Part shown: in pieces, positions 15,999 to 24,950 of the stretch
Numbering within the stretch: the first letter of the stretch is position 1
Layout of the letters: each line of letters starts with the position of its first letter
Source: an uncultured Bacteroidales bacterium
GTDB taxonomy: Bacteria; Bacteroidota; Bacteroidia; Bacteroidales; P3
Direction: 5' to 3'
NCBI GenBank assembly: GCA_949291555.1
Contig: CASEWE010000011.1
Span: 1 to 64,000 of the forward strand
DNA length: 64,000 bases
The notes under the pieces: generated by a model
Told to the model about the DNA's origin: nothing
What the model saw: the letters and a program-made list of their open reading frames with translations, nothing else
Database searches by the model: none
Program-made: the position numbers and the translations under genes

Positions 15999-18188
15999 CT
16001 ACGGCTTTTCCAATGAAGGAGTTTTCCCGCCCCTTTTCCTGCGCAGGAACACGGTTTCGGCCAAGGCGGAAAGCAACGCGAAAATAACAAAAACTTTCCA
16101 CAACTCCCTTCCCCGGCCAATGGCCTCCACCTGCCCCGAGAAATCGTCCGCCCCGGTTTCGAGCAAATAGCAACGGGCATGCTCCTGCCCCGCTATCCAT
16201 TCCGCTATCTGCCCGGAAGAATAGCAAGCCGGCCGGGATTCGGCCCTGTCGTAGTTGAACGATACCGGCTGCAAGGCGGAAAACTGTTCCACCCGCTCCG
16301 AGGAAAGCGTGTCGGAAACAAACGAGAACCCCTTTCTCCCCTTTCCTATCAAGTAATTGCCGGCGCGCTCCACTTGCCGGCAAGCAAAGAATGCCGTTTC
16401 CGCCCCCGCGCGCAGGACCAAAGGCATCGCGCTCCATCCGGAAACCGGGTCTTGCACGTAATAGTTCTCTTCCGGGTTTAATCCGGGCACAAGGGCCGAA
16501 GGCAAGAAAATCCCTTCCTCGCTCCCTGCCGTGTAATACAAACGAGGTCCCGTCCCTTGGAACAGCGCCATGTTGGCTAGCAAGACCACAAAAGTGTAAT
16601 GCGCGGAAAAATCGGTATTTTGCTCTCCTATGTCGGACGCAAACAAATACAACAACCCTTTCCCTGCCGAATAGGCTCGAAGAAAGTCTTCCCGCGGCCA
16701 TGCGCCTTGAGGCGTAAAGCTCATCAAGCTCTCGTAAGGACAGTCTTCCGGCTCGGGAAGAAGGTAAAAAGATTTCGTTTCGGGCAAAAGGTTCTGATCG
16801 GCTTCCCCGGCCAAAGCCAAGGCAAAGACCGGATGGGAAAAAGCCGCATGGCGTACCCGCCGAGCCTCCTCCCGGTACCCGCCATACCCGCTCCCGAGCA
16901 ATTCCCGGAGCAGGGGTTCCGCAGGCATGCTTTCCCCGCGGCCCGCCTGCGGCGGCCGTTCCGGCCGGCCGGGCAAGACGGCCACGCTTCCGCCTTCCCG
17001 CACATAAGAGGCCAACACGGAAACCAAAGCCGAAGGCAGAAAGCCGACACGGTCGAGAATCACCAAATGCGAAGCCGGAATTTCCTCGTAATCGAGGTTC
17101 GCCAAAGCCTGCGCCTGGTAATCAAAAGCCGAATCGCGGGAATACAAGCGGGCCACGGAACTGTCTGCCTGCTCTTGGAAAACATGCAGCACTTTCGGCC
17201 TCTTGCTCAGAAGGAAGCTGAAGTACATCCTGTCGTCGAACACCACCGGGTAATCGGCTATTTCCACATAGCAGGAATAGATGCCGCTCGACTCCATGCG
17301 GAAAGGCAAATCCACCGAAAGGCTTTCTCCCGGAGCGAAATCAACCGGGTAAGCGCCGATTTGACGCCCTTGCGCATACAACCGCAAAGGCACTTGCAAT
17401 TGCTCCCGATCCGAATAATTGGTCAGCCATACCCGAAGCCCCATATCCCGGCCGGCCTGAAAGACAGGCTGTTCAAAAGCCACAGAATCGACAGCAAGGT
17501 TGGACGGGGAAGCGCCTTCCACCGGAACGAACACATGCCGGACAAGGCTGTCCGCCCACAGTTTTTCCGCTGGAAACCGGAAAGAGGACTGCTGGAAATC
17601 GGAAACATAGCAGCACACCCTTGCCGAAGAGGGAATCGAATACGCATCGAGGCTTGCCTGCTGGAAATCGCGTATTTCCTGAAAACTGCGGGGCACGGGG
17701 CTGACGTCCAGCCCGGCCAGGTACTTTTTCGCCTCCTCGGGAGTGCGCAGCACCTGCTCTTCCCCTGCAAAACGGTTGCTGAACACCTGCACCGAAGCAT
17801 CGGGAGGAAGAGACTCGAGAATGCGCGCGGCCTGCCGCTTGGCCTCCTCCAACAAGCTCGCCCGACCGGAAGACGCCTGCATGGAAAAGGAATTGTCCAC
17901 GTAAATGCTGGTGCAAGTCCCCCGCACGGCAACGTCCCTTCCTCCCGGCGCGGGCAGGAACGGCTGCGCGAAAGCCAGCACCAAACAAGCCATGGTCGAC
18001 ATCCTTGCCAGAAGCACCAAGATCTCCCGCAAGCGGGCATTGCGTTTCTGCTCCTTCTGCAAGGATTCCAGCAAACGCACATTCGAAAAATACTCGCGCT
18101 TGTACCGATGCAGGCGCAACAAATGCACCACGACCGGCAGGGCCAAGGCAAAAAGGAAAAACAATACCTGGGGGTAAACAAATCTCAT
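15999..18188 (-). CDS. BatA/von Willebrand A-domain membrane protein
   Basis: A 729-residue protein with the N-terminal double-transmembrane BatA domain (MRFVYPQVLFFLFALALPVVVHLLRLHR, then FSNVRLLESL), a vWA domain with the MIDAS start DNSFS (VDNSFSM), a long extracytoplasmic middle with a CARDB/Ig-like part, and a last transmembrane helix near the C-terminus (VFVIFALLSALAETVFL) before a basic tail. In Bacteroidetes such proteins are of unknown function and are usually linked to the Bat aerotolerance-type systems. Here no moxR or other bat gene is adjacent; the next gene is parC, only 7 bases away. ATG at 18188 matches the domain start. Confidence 0.8.
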   Translation of the reverse strand: MRFVYPQVLFFLFALALPVVVHLLRLHRYKREYFSNVRLLESLQKEQKRNARLREILVLLARMSTMACLVLAFAQPFLPAPGGRDVAVRGTCTSIYVDNSFSMQASSGRASLLEEAKRQAARILESLPPDASVQVFSNRFAGEEQVLRTPEEAKKYLAGLDVSPVPRSFQEIRDFQQASLDAYSIPSSARVCCYVSDFQQSSFRFPAEKLWADSLVRHVFVPVEGASPSNLAVDSVAFEQPVFQAGRDMGLRVWLTNYSDREQLQVPLRLYAQGRQIGAYPVDFAPGESLSVDLPFRMESSGIYSCYVEIADYPVVFDDRMYFSFLLSKRPKVLHVFQEQADSSVARLYSRDSAFDYQAQALANLDYEEIPASHLVILDRVGFLPSALVSVLASYVREGGSVAVLPGRPERPPQAGRGESMPAEPLLRELLGSGYGGYREEARRVRHAAFSHPVFALALAGEADQNLLPETKSFYLLPEPEDCPYESLMSFTPQGAWPREDFLRAYSAGKGLLYLFASDIGEQNTDFSAHYTFVVLLANMALFQGTGPRLYYTAGSEEGIFLPSALVPGLNPEENYYVQDPVSGWSAMPLVLRAGAETAFFACRQVERAGNYLIGKGRKGFSFVSDTLSSERVEQFSALQPVSFNYDRAESRPACYSSGQIAEWIAGQEHARCYLLETGADDFSGQVEAIGRGRELWKVFVIFALLSALAETVFLRRKRGGKTPSLEKP

Positions 18189-18241
18189 GGCATCCGAGTG
18201 CGTTCCTTCCCTCTTCTCCCGCTTCCGGAAGGAAAATCCTG

Positions 18242-18272
18242 CAAATGTAAGAAGCCGTTTAAAATTCCACAA
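18242..18272 (-). promoter_or_regulatory. promoter of the BatA-like gene and parC
   Basis: Minus-strand ATTG, 20 bases, TACATTTG: a perfect -7 box with good spacing. The ATG at 18188 lies about 47 bases beyond the expected start. Confidence 0.65.
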
Positions 18273-18472
18273 TCCCGAAAAGGCAAAGCCGGACCTCCCG
18301 GCCTTGAAGGCGCGTGCAAACCCTGCCCGCGTGCGGCAATCGGAGACGGCAACCGGTTCCGGCGCCCGCCGAGCTGTTCAGGGAGCCGCGACGCGCTTTG
18401 CCGGAAGCGAAAAGATTCCCTTGCACGGATTCCCCGCGTTGCCGGAACAAAGGTTCCCGCGTTGAAAAAACG

Positions 18473-18480
18473 TATTTTTG
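18473..18480 (+). promoter_or_regulatory. possible -7 box for aroC
   Basis: TATTTTTG matches TAnnTTTG on the plus strand 125 bases before aroC. No clear -33 TTG stands at the right distance. The rest of the 416-base divergent gap shows no other gene or element. Confidence 0.4.
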
Positions 18481-18604
18481 CACGGCATCCTCCAAAAAGG
18501 GCGCGTTCCCGGAACCGCTTCCTCCGGGATGCACGGGAAAACATAAGCCCGGACCCGCTCCCGAGCAGCCCGGACCAACCGATAAAAGAAACAAACACAG
18601 AACC

Positions 18605-19711
18605 ATGAATACGTTCGGACACCTGTTACGCCTGACAACATTCGGGGAATCGCACGGGCCTGCCGTAGGCGGCGTGCTCGACGGCTTCCCGTCCGGAATC
18701 GAAATCCAGGCGAGCCTGCTCGAGACAGCCATGCAAAGACGCCGTCCCGATTCGCCGCTTTCCGGCAGCGGCCGTCAGGAATCCGACCAAGTCGAAATCC
18801 TTTCAGGCATCTACCAGGGAATAAGCACGGGAACTCCTTTGGCGTTCCTTATCCGCAATACCGATGCCCGCAGCAGCGATTACGCGGCAATCGAAAACGC
18901 CTTCCGGCCCTCCCATGCCGACGACACCTACCAAGCCAAGTATGATTTCCGAGACCCGATGGGCGGCGGACGGGCCTCCGCAAGGGAAACAGCCGCAAGG
19001 GTTGCCGCGGGAGCCTTCGCCACAATGTTCCTGCAACAGGCAAGCCGCATCCGCATCCATGCATACACAAGCCAGGTAGGAACCGTCCGCCTGCCCGGCT
19101 CGGTCGAGCCCGACTGGGAAAAAACCTACCAATACCCGAGCCGCTGCCCGCACGAGGAAACCGATCGGGAAATCCAGGAACTCCTATCCCGATGCCGCCA
19201 AGAGAAGGACAGCATAGGCGGCGTGGTCGACTGCCGGATTTCCGGGCTGCCCAAAGGCTTAGGCCAGCCCCTCTACGACAAGCTTACCGCCCGCCTGGCG
19301 CAAGCCATGATGGGCCTCAATGCAGCCCGGGGTTTCGAGATAGGGAAAGGCTTCGCGGCCTGTTCCATGAAGGGAAGCCAGCACAACGACCGCTGGACTG
19401 CCGATGGCAAGACCGAAGAAAACATCTGCGGCGGAGTCCGAGGCGGGATTTCCACGGGAGAAGACTTGTTTTTCCGCGTAGGATTCAAGCCCGTGGCTTC
19501 CATCGGGCAAGAACAGTACCTGCTGCAGCAACCCGGGAACCGGCTCGTGCGGCAAAGCATCGGCGGCCGCCACGATGTCTGCTGCGTTCCCCGGGCCGTC
19601 TGCGTGGTCGAAGCCATGACCGCCCTCGCCTTGGCCGACTTCCTTCTGCTCGACCGGTCTTCAACGCTCCTGCAACATCGGCCGGACAGCCTGCTCGGCG
19701 GGAACAGGTGA
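18605..19711 (+). CDS. aroC: chorismate synthase
   Basis: Last enzyme of the shikimate pathway: converts 5-enolpyruvylshikimate 3-phosphate to chorismate using reduced FMN. The 369-residue protein starts MNTFGHLLRLTTFGESHG, a family signature, and contains RPSHAD and GGGRASARETAARVAAG, the FMN/substrate regions. ATG at 18605 fits the family start; the frame stays open for 97 more codons upstream but without homology. It stands alone, divergent from the BatA-like gene and followed by a terminator. Confidence 0.97.
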   Translation: MNTFGHLLRLTTFGESHGPAVGGVLDGFPSGIEIQASLLETAMQRRRPDSPLSGSGRQESDQVEILSGIYQGISTGTPLAFLIRNTDARSSDYAAIENAFRPSHADDTYQAKYDFRDPMGGGRASARETAARVAAGAFATMFLQQASRIRIHAYTSQVGTVRLPGSVEPDWEKTYQYPSRCPHEETDREIQELLSRCRQEKDSIGGVVDCRISGLPKGLGQPLYDKLTARLAQAMMGLNAARGFEIGKGFAACSMKGSQHNDRWTADGKTEENICGGVRGGISTGEDLFFRVGFKPVASIGQEQYLLQQPGNRLVRQSIGGRHDVCCVPRAVCVVEAMTALALADFLLLDRSSTLLQHRPDSLLGGNR

Positions 19712-19788
19712 TTTCCCCACCCCGCGGCAAGGGAAGCGGGAACCGCCCGACATTCCCGCATTCCTGCCGGAAACGACGGATATGAAAA

Positions 19789-19822
19789 AAGGGTCTCCAA
19801 ACGGAAACCCTTGTTTTCTATC
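19789..19822. terminator. bidirectional terminator between aroC and rpsT
   Basis: AAGGGT at 19789-19794 pairs with ACCCTT at 19807-19812, with TCC/GGA inside. A TGTTTTC tail follows on the plus strand and a TTTTTT run on the minus strand. It fits both converging genes, better on the rpsT side. Confidence 0.7.
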
Positions 19823-19857
19823 CACACGGGCCGAAGCCCACATGTCAACACCTAAAA

Positions 19858-20115
19858 CTAGGCTTGCAACCGGTTCAATTTCAACATGACCTCCGACTTG
19901 AGGTTGCTGGCCTTGTTCTTGTGTATGATATGGCGTTTCGCCAAACGATCGATCATCGATACCAATTGACGCATTTTTTCTTCCGCGCCCTCTTTCGTTT
20001 CCAGAGCCCGGAAATCACGCAAAGAATTACGCATGGTCTTTGCGTAGTAACGATTGCGTTCGTATTTGACAGCGGAAGAGCGGATGCGCTTCTTCGCGGA
20101 TTTGTGGTTTGCCAT
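19858..20115 (-). CDS. rpsT: 30S ribosomal protein S20
   Basis: An 85-residue helical 16S rRNA-binding protein of the small subunit. It begins MANHKSAKKRIRSS and has the IDRLAKRHIIHKNKASNLKS segment of S20. The chosen ATG at 20115 is the family start; a 19-residue extension would run into the tRNA. It lies 24 bases after tRNA-Glu and is probably on the same transcript. Confidence 0.97.
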   Translation of the reverse strand: MANHKSAKKRIRSSAVKYERNRYYAKTMRNSLRDFRALETKEGAEEKMRQLVSMIDRLAKRHIIHKNKASNLKSEVMLKLNRLQA

Positions 20116-20139
20116 TTCTTCTTTCCTCTTCGATTTTCG

Positions 20140-20214
20140 TAGCCCGTAGGGGATTCGAACCCCTGATTTCAAGGATGAAAACCTTGCGTCCTAGGCCAAC
20201 TAGACGAACGGGCC
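20140..20214 (-). tRNA. tRNA-Glu (UUC)
   Basis: Minus-strand cloverleaf: acceptor GGCCCGT/ACGGGCT, anticodon stem CAAGG/CCTTG with loop TTTTCAT giving anticodon UUC, and T arm AGGGG-TTCGAAT-CCCCT. Discriminator is A; CCA is not encoded. A strong promoter lies about 48 bases upstream. Confidence 0.95.
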
Positions 20215-20261
20215 CCATGTTTCGCTTCCGATGGAAGGCCTACCTCCCTCGAAAGAGGTTG

Positions 20262-20292
20262 CAAAGATACGCCGACTTTCGATATTTGCAAA
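20262..20292 (-). promoter_or_regulatory. promoter of tRNA-Glu and rpsT
   Basis: Minus-strand TTTTG, exactly 19 bases, TATCTTTG: a full consensus Bacteroidetes promoter. Confidence 0.85.
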
Positions 20293-20440
20293 ATTTTACG
20301 CCTATTTTTTTGAAAGTTTTTTTTACAATTCTTCTCTATCCATTCATTATGAGTAAATTAAAGAAACTCGCTTGAAGCCAGATTCCTTGCGGATCCCCTT
20401 CCCGCCGCAATGCCCGCTTCAGCGTTTTCCGGCAATGCCG

Positions 20441-21136
20441 TCACTTGTTAGCGGCAAACGCCAGTATCACGCCTAATACAACGCCAAGGAACGCCGCAAA
20501 AAGCACCTGGAAAGACGCAGGCAACAAAAAGGTCAGCGTATGGGCCGGTATCCAGAAAAAGGGGATGGTCTTCTTGAACACGAACGACCATTGCACGCGC
20601 CAATTGATGCCGGACAGGATCTTTCCCACCGGCAGCGGCTTGAACAAACAGGAAAACCGTCCCTCGTGCGCCATGATATGGGTATCGGTCACCTTATGCA
20701 ATGTCATGAACACCGGCGCGAAAGACGTATTCATCAACAAAGAGATGGAGAAAGCCCCCAGCAGCTTGTACGCGCTTATCCCTTCCTGCATGGAAGCAGC
20801 CACCGCTCCTCCCGTGCCGAACACGTAATCGGCCAGCAACGGCGCTCCGGCGCCGAACACCCGCATGGACACGACAATCCACGCCCCCAGAAGGAACCAG
20901 ACCACCATGCGCGGGATAACACCGAAACCTTTCAACCCGTACGCGCCCGTGCGGATACGCAACGCGATGATTTCCCCCAGCGTAGACAGCACGGCAAACT
21001 TCAGGCCTCCCATAACGATGGCATGAGCGGCATTAAACCGTTCATAAGCATGGTACAACGGTCCGCACAACACAAACGGCAAAAACAAAGCCGCAAAAAC
21101 CGCCAACAAGACGAAATCCTGGCCAATCCTTTTCAT
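20441..21136 (-). CDS. multi-pass membrane protein, Mpv17-like
   Basis: A 231-residue protein with about four to five hydrophobic segments. The C-terminal third (WRVQWSFVFKKTIPFFWIPAHTLTFLLP followed by FQVLFAAFLGVVLGVILAF) resembles the Mpv17/PMP22 signature, in which a W-x-x-W and a proline-ended aromatic helix precede the last segment. The function of bacterial members is unknown. It follows the acyl-CoA synthetase gene on the same strand after 190 bases that contain an extended hairpin (21281-21317). I am moderately sure of the family and not at all of the role. Confidence 0.55.
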   Translation of the reverse strand: MKRIGQDFVLLAVFAALFLPFVLCGPLYHAYERFNAAHAIVMGGLKFAVLSTLGEIIALRIRTGAYGLKGFGVIPRMVVWFLLGAWIVVSMRVFGAGAPLLADYVFGTGGAVAASMQEGISAYKLLGAFSISLLMNTSFAPVFMTLHKVTDTHIMAHEGRFSCLFKPLPVGKILSGINWRVQWSFVFKKTIPFFWIPAHTLTFLLPASFQVLFAAFLGVVLGVILAFAANK

Positions 21137-21326
21137 TTCCGTTTTCCTTAGAATGCAACTTGCCGGAATGCCACGACGATGGATTCAAGAGCCCCGCCCC
21201 CTCAAAGGGGAGGAAACGCAACAGCAGCCTCTTGCATCCTGCCCGTCCCGATGCACCGCCTGAACAATTCCAAATCCGTGTTCCGGACACCTCGCCAGGG
21301 CGAGGCTATTCCGGAAAATACCGGAA

Positions 21327-23384
21327 TCACCGGCCTATGCGGATACGCGCATCGACCGCCACCACGCCCTTGGCATTGCCCAAAAGGGGATTGATATCCA
21401 TCTCCTGGATTTCGGGAGCCACAGCCACCAGCTTGGAGAGCGACTCCACGACCGAAGCAAAGGCATCGATATCCACCCCTTCCTGCCCGCGAACGCCCTG
21501 AAGCATCTTGTAGGCTTTCAACCGGCTTATCATTTCCTTGGCCGTCCGGGCCGTAACCGGAGCCAGTCCCGTCTGCACGTCTTTCAGCACTTCGATGAAT
21601 ATCCCGCCGAGGCCGCACAGGATCATGTGCCCGAACTTGGGCTCGCATTTCACCCCGGCAAAGATTTCCATGCCCGAAAGCATGGGCTGCAACAGCACGG
21701 CCGTGGTGTCTTTTATCCGGATCATCCGCTCGAACTCGGCCTTGACGGTTTCAGCCGTCTTGACATTGAGCACGACGCCGCCCACATCCGATTTGTGCAC
21801 GGGCCCTACCACTTTCATCACCAAAGGATAGCCGATCCTTTCGGCCGCCGCCACCGCTTCCTCGGCGCTCTTGACAACCGCCTCTCCCGCACGGGGTATG
21901 CCGCAGGAATCCAGTAAAACCTGTACTTGATCCGGAGAAAGGTAGCCGTCCGGGTTGCTTTCCACGACCTTGCGGATAGCCTCCCTGTCCACGCCCTCCA
22001 GATCCACCTCGCCGGTATCGGGGGCCGGCGTGTGGAATACGCGGCCGAGAGCCTGCCCGAAGACGACTTCATCGGGGAAGTTCATGTGTTTCTTCCCCAG
22101 GAATTCATCCAGTTCTTCCCGGGCCGTGACCACGGCAGGCAGAACCGGGAATATCGGCTTCTTGCTGGTTTTCATCTTTTCATCCAGCAATCGGTAGACA
22201 TCGAAAATCCGCACCAGCCCGGGCGTGCCGAAAATAACCACCATGGCATCGATCTCATCGAAATCGTTGTTGCAGGCATCGATGATCTTGCCCAAGTGCT
22301 CGGCCGTACCGGTAGCCAGGAAGTCGATAGGGTTCGACACCGATGAACCCGGATACAGCTGCGCCTTGAGTTCCTCGGCCTTCGGCGAAACGATCTTCGG
22401 CACGTTCAAACCCGCGTTCGACAAAGCATCGGTAAGCATTACCGCCGGCCCGCCGGCATGCGTGATAATGGCGATATTCTTCCCTTCAAGTTCGGGATGC
22501 TGGAATATGCAAGCCACTGTCAGCAGGTCTTGCCGCCCGTAGCAGCGCACGATTCCGGCTTTCCGGAAAAGGGCGTCCACCGCCACGTCCGAAGAGGCCA
22601 AAGCCCCGGTATGGGAAGAAGCAGCCCGGGAACCTGCCGCCGAAGAACCGGCCTTCACAGCCGCGATACGGCATCCTTTCCGTATGAGCGACTGGGCATG
22701 TTTCAATAATTTGCGGGGATTGCGAATATTTTCAATATACAGCAGCTTCACCCGCGAACTGGTTTCCGGGTCGAAGGTCTCGTCGAGGTGCTCAAGGATT
22801 TCTTCCACGCCGAGCTGGGCGGAATTGCCCACCGTGAACACATTGGCGAACCGCAAGCCCGTCGGGATGGACGCCTCCAGAATGAATACGCCCGTGGCCC
22901 CGCTTCCGGTAATGAAGTCGCAACCCTTGGGATCCAATTCGGGCATAGGCCCTGAAAAAATGCTATGGTGGTAAGGCGTGAGGATGCCCGTGCAATTGGG
23001 GCCTATCAACGCCGCCCCTACCGCGTTGCACGAAGCCACGATCCTATCTTCCAAGGCTTTTCCTTCCGGCCCCTCTTCCCCGAACCCGGCCGAAATGACG
23101 ATAACGGCCCGCGTGCCTTTTTCCTTGGTCAGGACCTCGACCGCATCGGGCGCATATTTGGCCGCAATGGCGATCACCGCCAAGTCCACCTGCGGCAAGT
23201 CGCGCACATCATGGCAACAAGGAATGCCCTGAATCTGGTCTTCTTTCGGATTGACCGTGTAAAGTTTCCCGGGAAAATGCCCGTCCACGATGTGTTTCAC
23301 CACCTTGCCCCCCGGTTTGGTAATATCGTTCGAAGCCCCGACGACCACAATCGAGCGGGGTTTGAATAACTGTTCTGCTATCAT
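21327..23384 (-). CDS. ADP-forming acyl-CoA synthetase (fused subunits)
   Basis: Couples acyl-CoA cleavage to ATP formation (acyl-CoA + ADP + Pi to acid + CoA + ATP). The 685-residue single chain holds, in order, a CoA-binding Rossmann domain (VVVGASNDITKPGG near residue 14), a succinyl-CoA-ligase-like domain with the expected phosphorylated histidine in SSHTGA (His258), and an ATP-grasp domain from about 460 (GYPLVMKVVGPVHKSDVGGV). ATG at 23384 is the family start. It lies 132 bases downstream of the butyrate kinase gene on the same strand, so the two probably handle the same short-chain acids. Substrate range is not readable from sequence. Confidence 0.9.
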   Translation of the reverse strand: MIAEQLFKPRSIVVVGASNDITKPGGKVVKHIVDGHFPGKLYTVNPKEDQIQGIPCCHDVRDLPQVDLAVIAIAAKYAPDAVEVLTKEKGTRAVIVISAGFGEEGPEGKALEDRIVASCNAVGAALIGPNCTGILTPYHHSIFSGPMPELDPKGCDFITGSGATGVFILEASIPTGLRFANVFTVGNSAQLGVEEILEHLDETFDPETSSRVKLLYIENIRNPRKLLKHAQSLIRKGCRIAAVKAGSSAAGSRAASSHTGALASSDVAVDALFRKAGIVRCYGRQDLLTVACIFQHPELEGKNIAIITHAGGPAVMLTDALSNAGLNVPKIVSPKAEELKAQLYPGSSVSNPIDFLATGTAEHLGKIIDACNNDFDEIDAMVVIFGTPGLVRIFDVYRLLDEKMKTSKKPIFPVLPAVVTAREELDEFLGKKHMNFPDEVVFGQALGRVFHTPAPDTGEVDLEGVDREAIRKVVESNPDGYLSPDQVQVLLDSCGIPRAGEAVVKSAEEAVAAAERIGYPLVMKVVGPVHKSDVGGVVLNVKTAETVKAEFERMIRIKDTTAVLLQPMLSGMEIFAGVKCEPKFGHMILCGLGGIFIEVLKDVQTGLAPVTARTAKEMISRLKAYKMLQGVRGQEGVDIDAFASVVESLSKLVAVAPEIQEMDINPLLGNAKGVVAVDARIRIGR

Positions 23385-23516
23385 GGCATTTACGTTTATT
23401 TTTCCATCTTTCGCAAGCCTCCCCTCCATGCCGGACATGGTTCCAAGCACGGAATAACCGTTCGAACCGGCTTTCCCGTGCCGCGAGCGCAAGCCCTGGA
23501 GGGACCGGCAAAACGC

Positions 23517-24596
23517 CTATTGGTAAATTTTGGCTTCGATTTCTCCGCGATGAAGCATGTAGGCGTTCATAGCCAGCGCCTTCATTTCATCCTCGCCGGG
23601 ATAAACAAACACCGGCGCAAGGAATGAAACCCGCTTCTTGAGATCTTCCACGAAATCCTTTCCCCGGGCAATGCCGCCAGTTACCAGGATGGCGTCTACC
23701 TGCCCGGAAAAAACCGTGGCCTGCGCCCCGACTTCCTTGGCTATCTGGTAAATCATGGCCTGCTCTATCAAAGCCGCTTTCCGGTCCCCGGCCTTTACCC
23801 GGAGCTCGACCTCATAGGCATCGTTCGTTCCCAAGTAGGCCACGTACCCGCCTTGCCCGCAAATCATCTTTTTCAACTGGGCCTTGGTGTATTTCCCGCT
23901 GAAACAAGCATCGACCAGCGCGCCGGAGGGAAGGCTCCCGCTGCGTTCCGGGCTGAAAGGCCCGTTCCCGTCCAGGCAATTGTCCACATCGACCACCCGG
24001 CCCTTGCAATGCGCCCCGACACTGATCCCGCCTCCCAGATGCACGACAATCAAGTTCAAGTCCTCGTAACGCTTCCCATGCTCCTTGGCATAAGTCCGGG
24101 CGATGGCTTTCTGGTTGAGCGCATGGAAAATCGAAACCCTTTCAAACGCCGGATGCCCCGTGATACGGGCCAATTCATCCAATTCGTCCACCACTACCGG
24201 ATCGGCGATATACGCCTTGGCCTTGCCCGAGAGCGCGGCCAAGTCGGCGGCGATAAGCCCGCCCAAGTTGCTGGCATGCTCGCCCAAGACGCCCGCGGAG
24301 AGATCCTTCTTCATGGCTTCGTTCACCGGATATATGCCCGAAGCGACGGGTTTCACCAATCCGCCCCGACCGACAATGTAATCGAAATCGGCAAGATCCA
24401 TCTTGGCTTCTTCTCCAAGCACCTTGACAATCATGTCGCGGCGGTAAGCAAACTGGTCGGCGATTCTTTCAAACGGAGCCAATTCTTCCACAGCATGTTT
24501 GATATTCTTCTGAAAAACATTCTGTTCGTCAACGAAAACGGCGATCTTCGTGGAAGTCGAGCCGGGATTGACGGTCAATACCTTGATGGATGTCAT
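23517..24596 (-). CDS. buk: butyrate kinase
   Basis: An acetate/butyrate kinase superfamily enzyme that makes ATP from butyryl phosphate (or the branched-chain equivalents). The 359-residue protein begins KVLTVNPGSTSTKIAVF, has VHLGGGISVGAH and DGNGPFSPERSGSLP, and ends near VYPGEDEMKALAMNA, which fit butyrate rather than acetate kinase. ATG at 24596 matches the family start. No phosphate butyryltransferase gene is visible in the window; the neighbour is an ADP-forming acyl-CoA synthetase. Confidence 0.93.
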   Translation of the reverse strand: MTSIKVLTVNPGSTSTKIAVFVDEQNVFQKNIKHAVEELAPFERIADQFAYRRDMIVKVLGEEAKMDLADFDYIVGRGGLVKPVASGIYPVNEAMKKDLSAGVLGEHASNLGGLIAADLAALSGKAKAYIADPVVVDELDELARITGHPAFERVSIFHALNQKAIARTYAKEHGKRYEDLNLIVVHLGGGISVGAHCKGRVVDVDNCLDGNGPFSPERSGSLPSGALVDACFSGKYTKAQLKKMICGQGGYVAYLGTNDAYEVELRVKAGDRKAALIEQAMIYQIAKEVGAQATVFSGQVDAILVTGGIARGKDFVEDLKKRVSFLAPVFVYPGEDEMKALAMNAYMLHRGEIEAKIYQ

Positions 24597-24754
24597 GATT
24601 TTGTATAAGGTTAAATTAATAAATCTTCGGATTCCCTGCCAGGCCTTTCCCGCACTGGCAAGGCAAGCGAGACTCCCTTTGCGGAAAGGCTTTCCGAAAA
24701 AAAACTGCTTCCCGCCCCTGCCGGATCCTTGGCCCGTGCAAGGACAAAAACGCG

Positions 24755-24786
24755 CAAAAGTACTCCCTTTGGGGCATTTATACAAA
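24755..24786 (-). promoter_or_regulatory. promoter of buk
   Basis: Minus-strand TTTG, 20 bases, TACTTTTG (perfect -7 box). The leader to the ATG at 24596 would be about 150 bases. Confidence 0.6.
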
Positions 24787-24871
24787 CCGGCATGGAATTA
24801 TGCCGATAGAAGACCGGCTCGAATCCCGGAACCGGCCTGAAGCCTCTCTCCCGAGCCGCCGGGAAAGCGGG

Positions 24872-24904
24872 TTTGCTTTGTTGCCATCCTTTTTGTACTT
24901 TCGT
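24872..24904 (+). promoter_or_regulatory. promoter of the T9SS cargo gene
   Basis: Plus-strand TTTG at 24872, 21 bases, TACTTTCG at 24897. The spacing is slightly long. It is divergent from the buk promoter in a 354-base gap that contains nothing else visible. Confidence 0.45.
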
Positions 24905-24950
24905 CAATTGGCTTCTTGGCAGGCCGATTTATTTACCATCCAGCAAAACC

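Noticed and set aside
16599..18608. 669-codon open frame antisense to the BatA-like gene
   Set aside because: Shadow frame; it also crosses the divergent promoter region and the aroC start.
21281..21317. Terminator after the acyl-CoA synthetase
   Set aside because: The hairpin (TTCCGGA and CCTCGC stems) is good, but no T-run follows on the minus strand, so termination is not supported.
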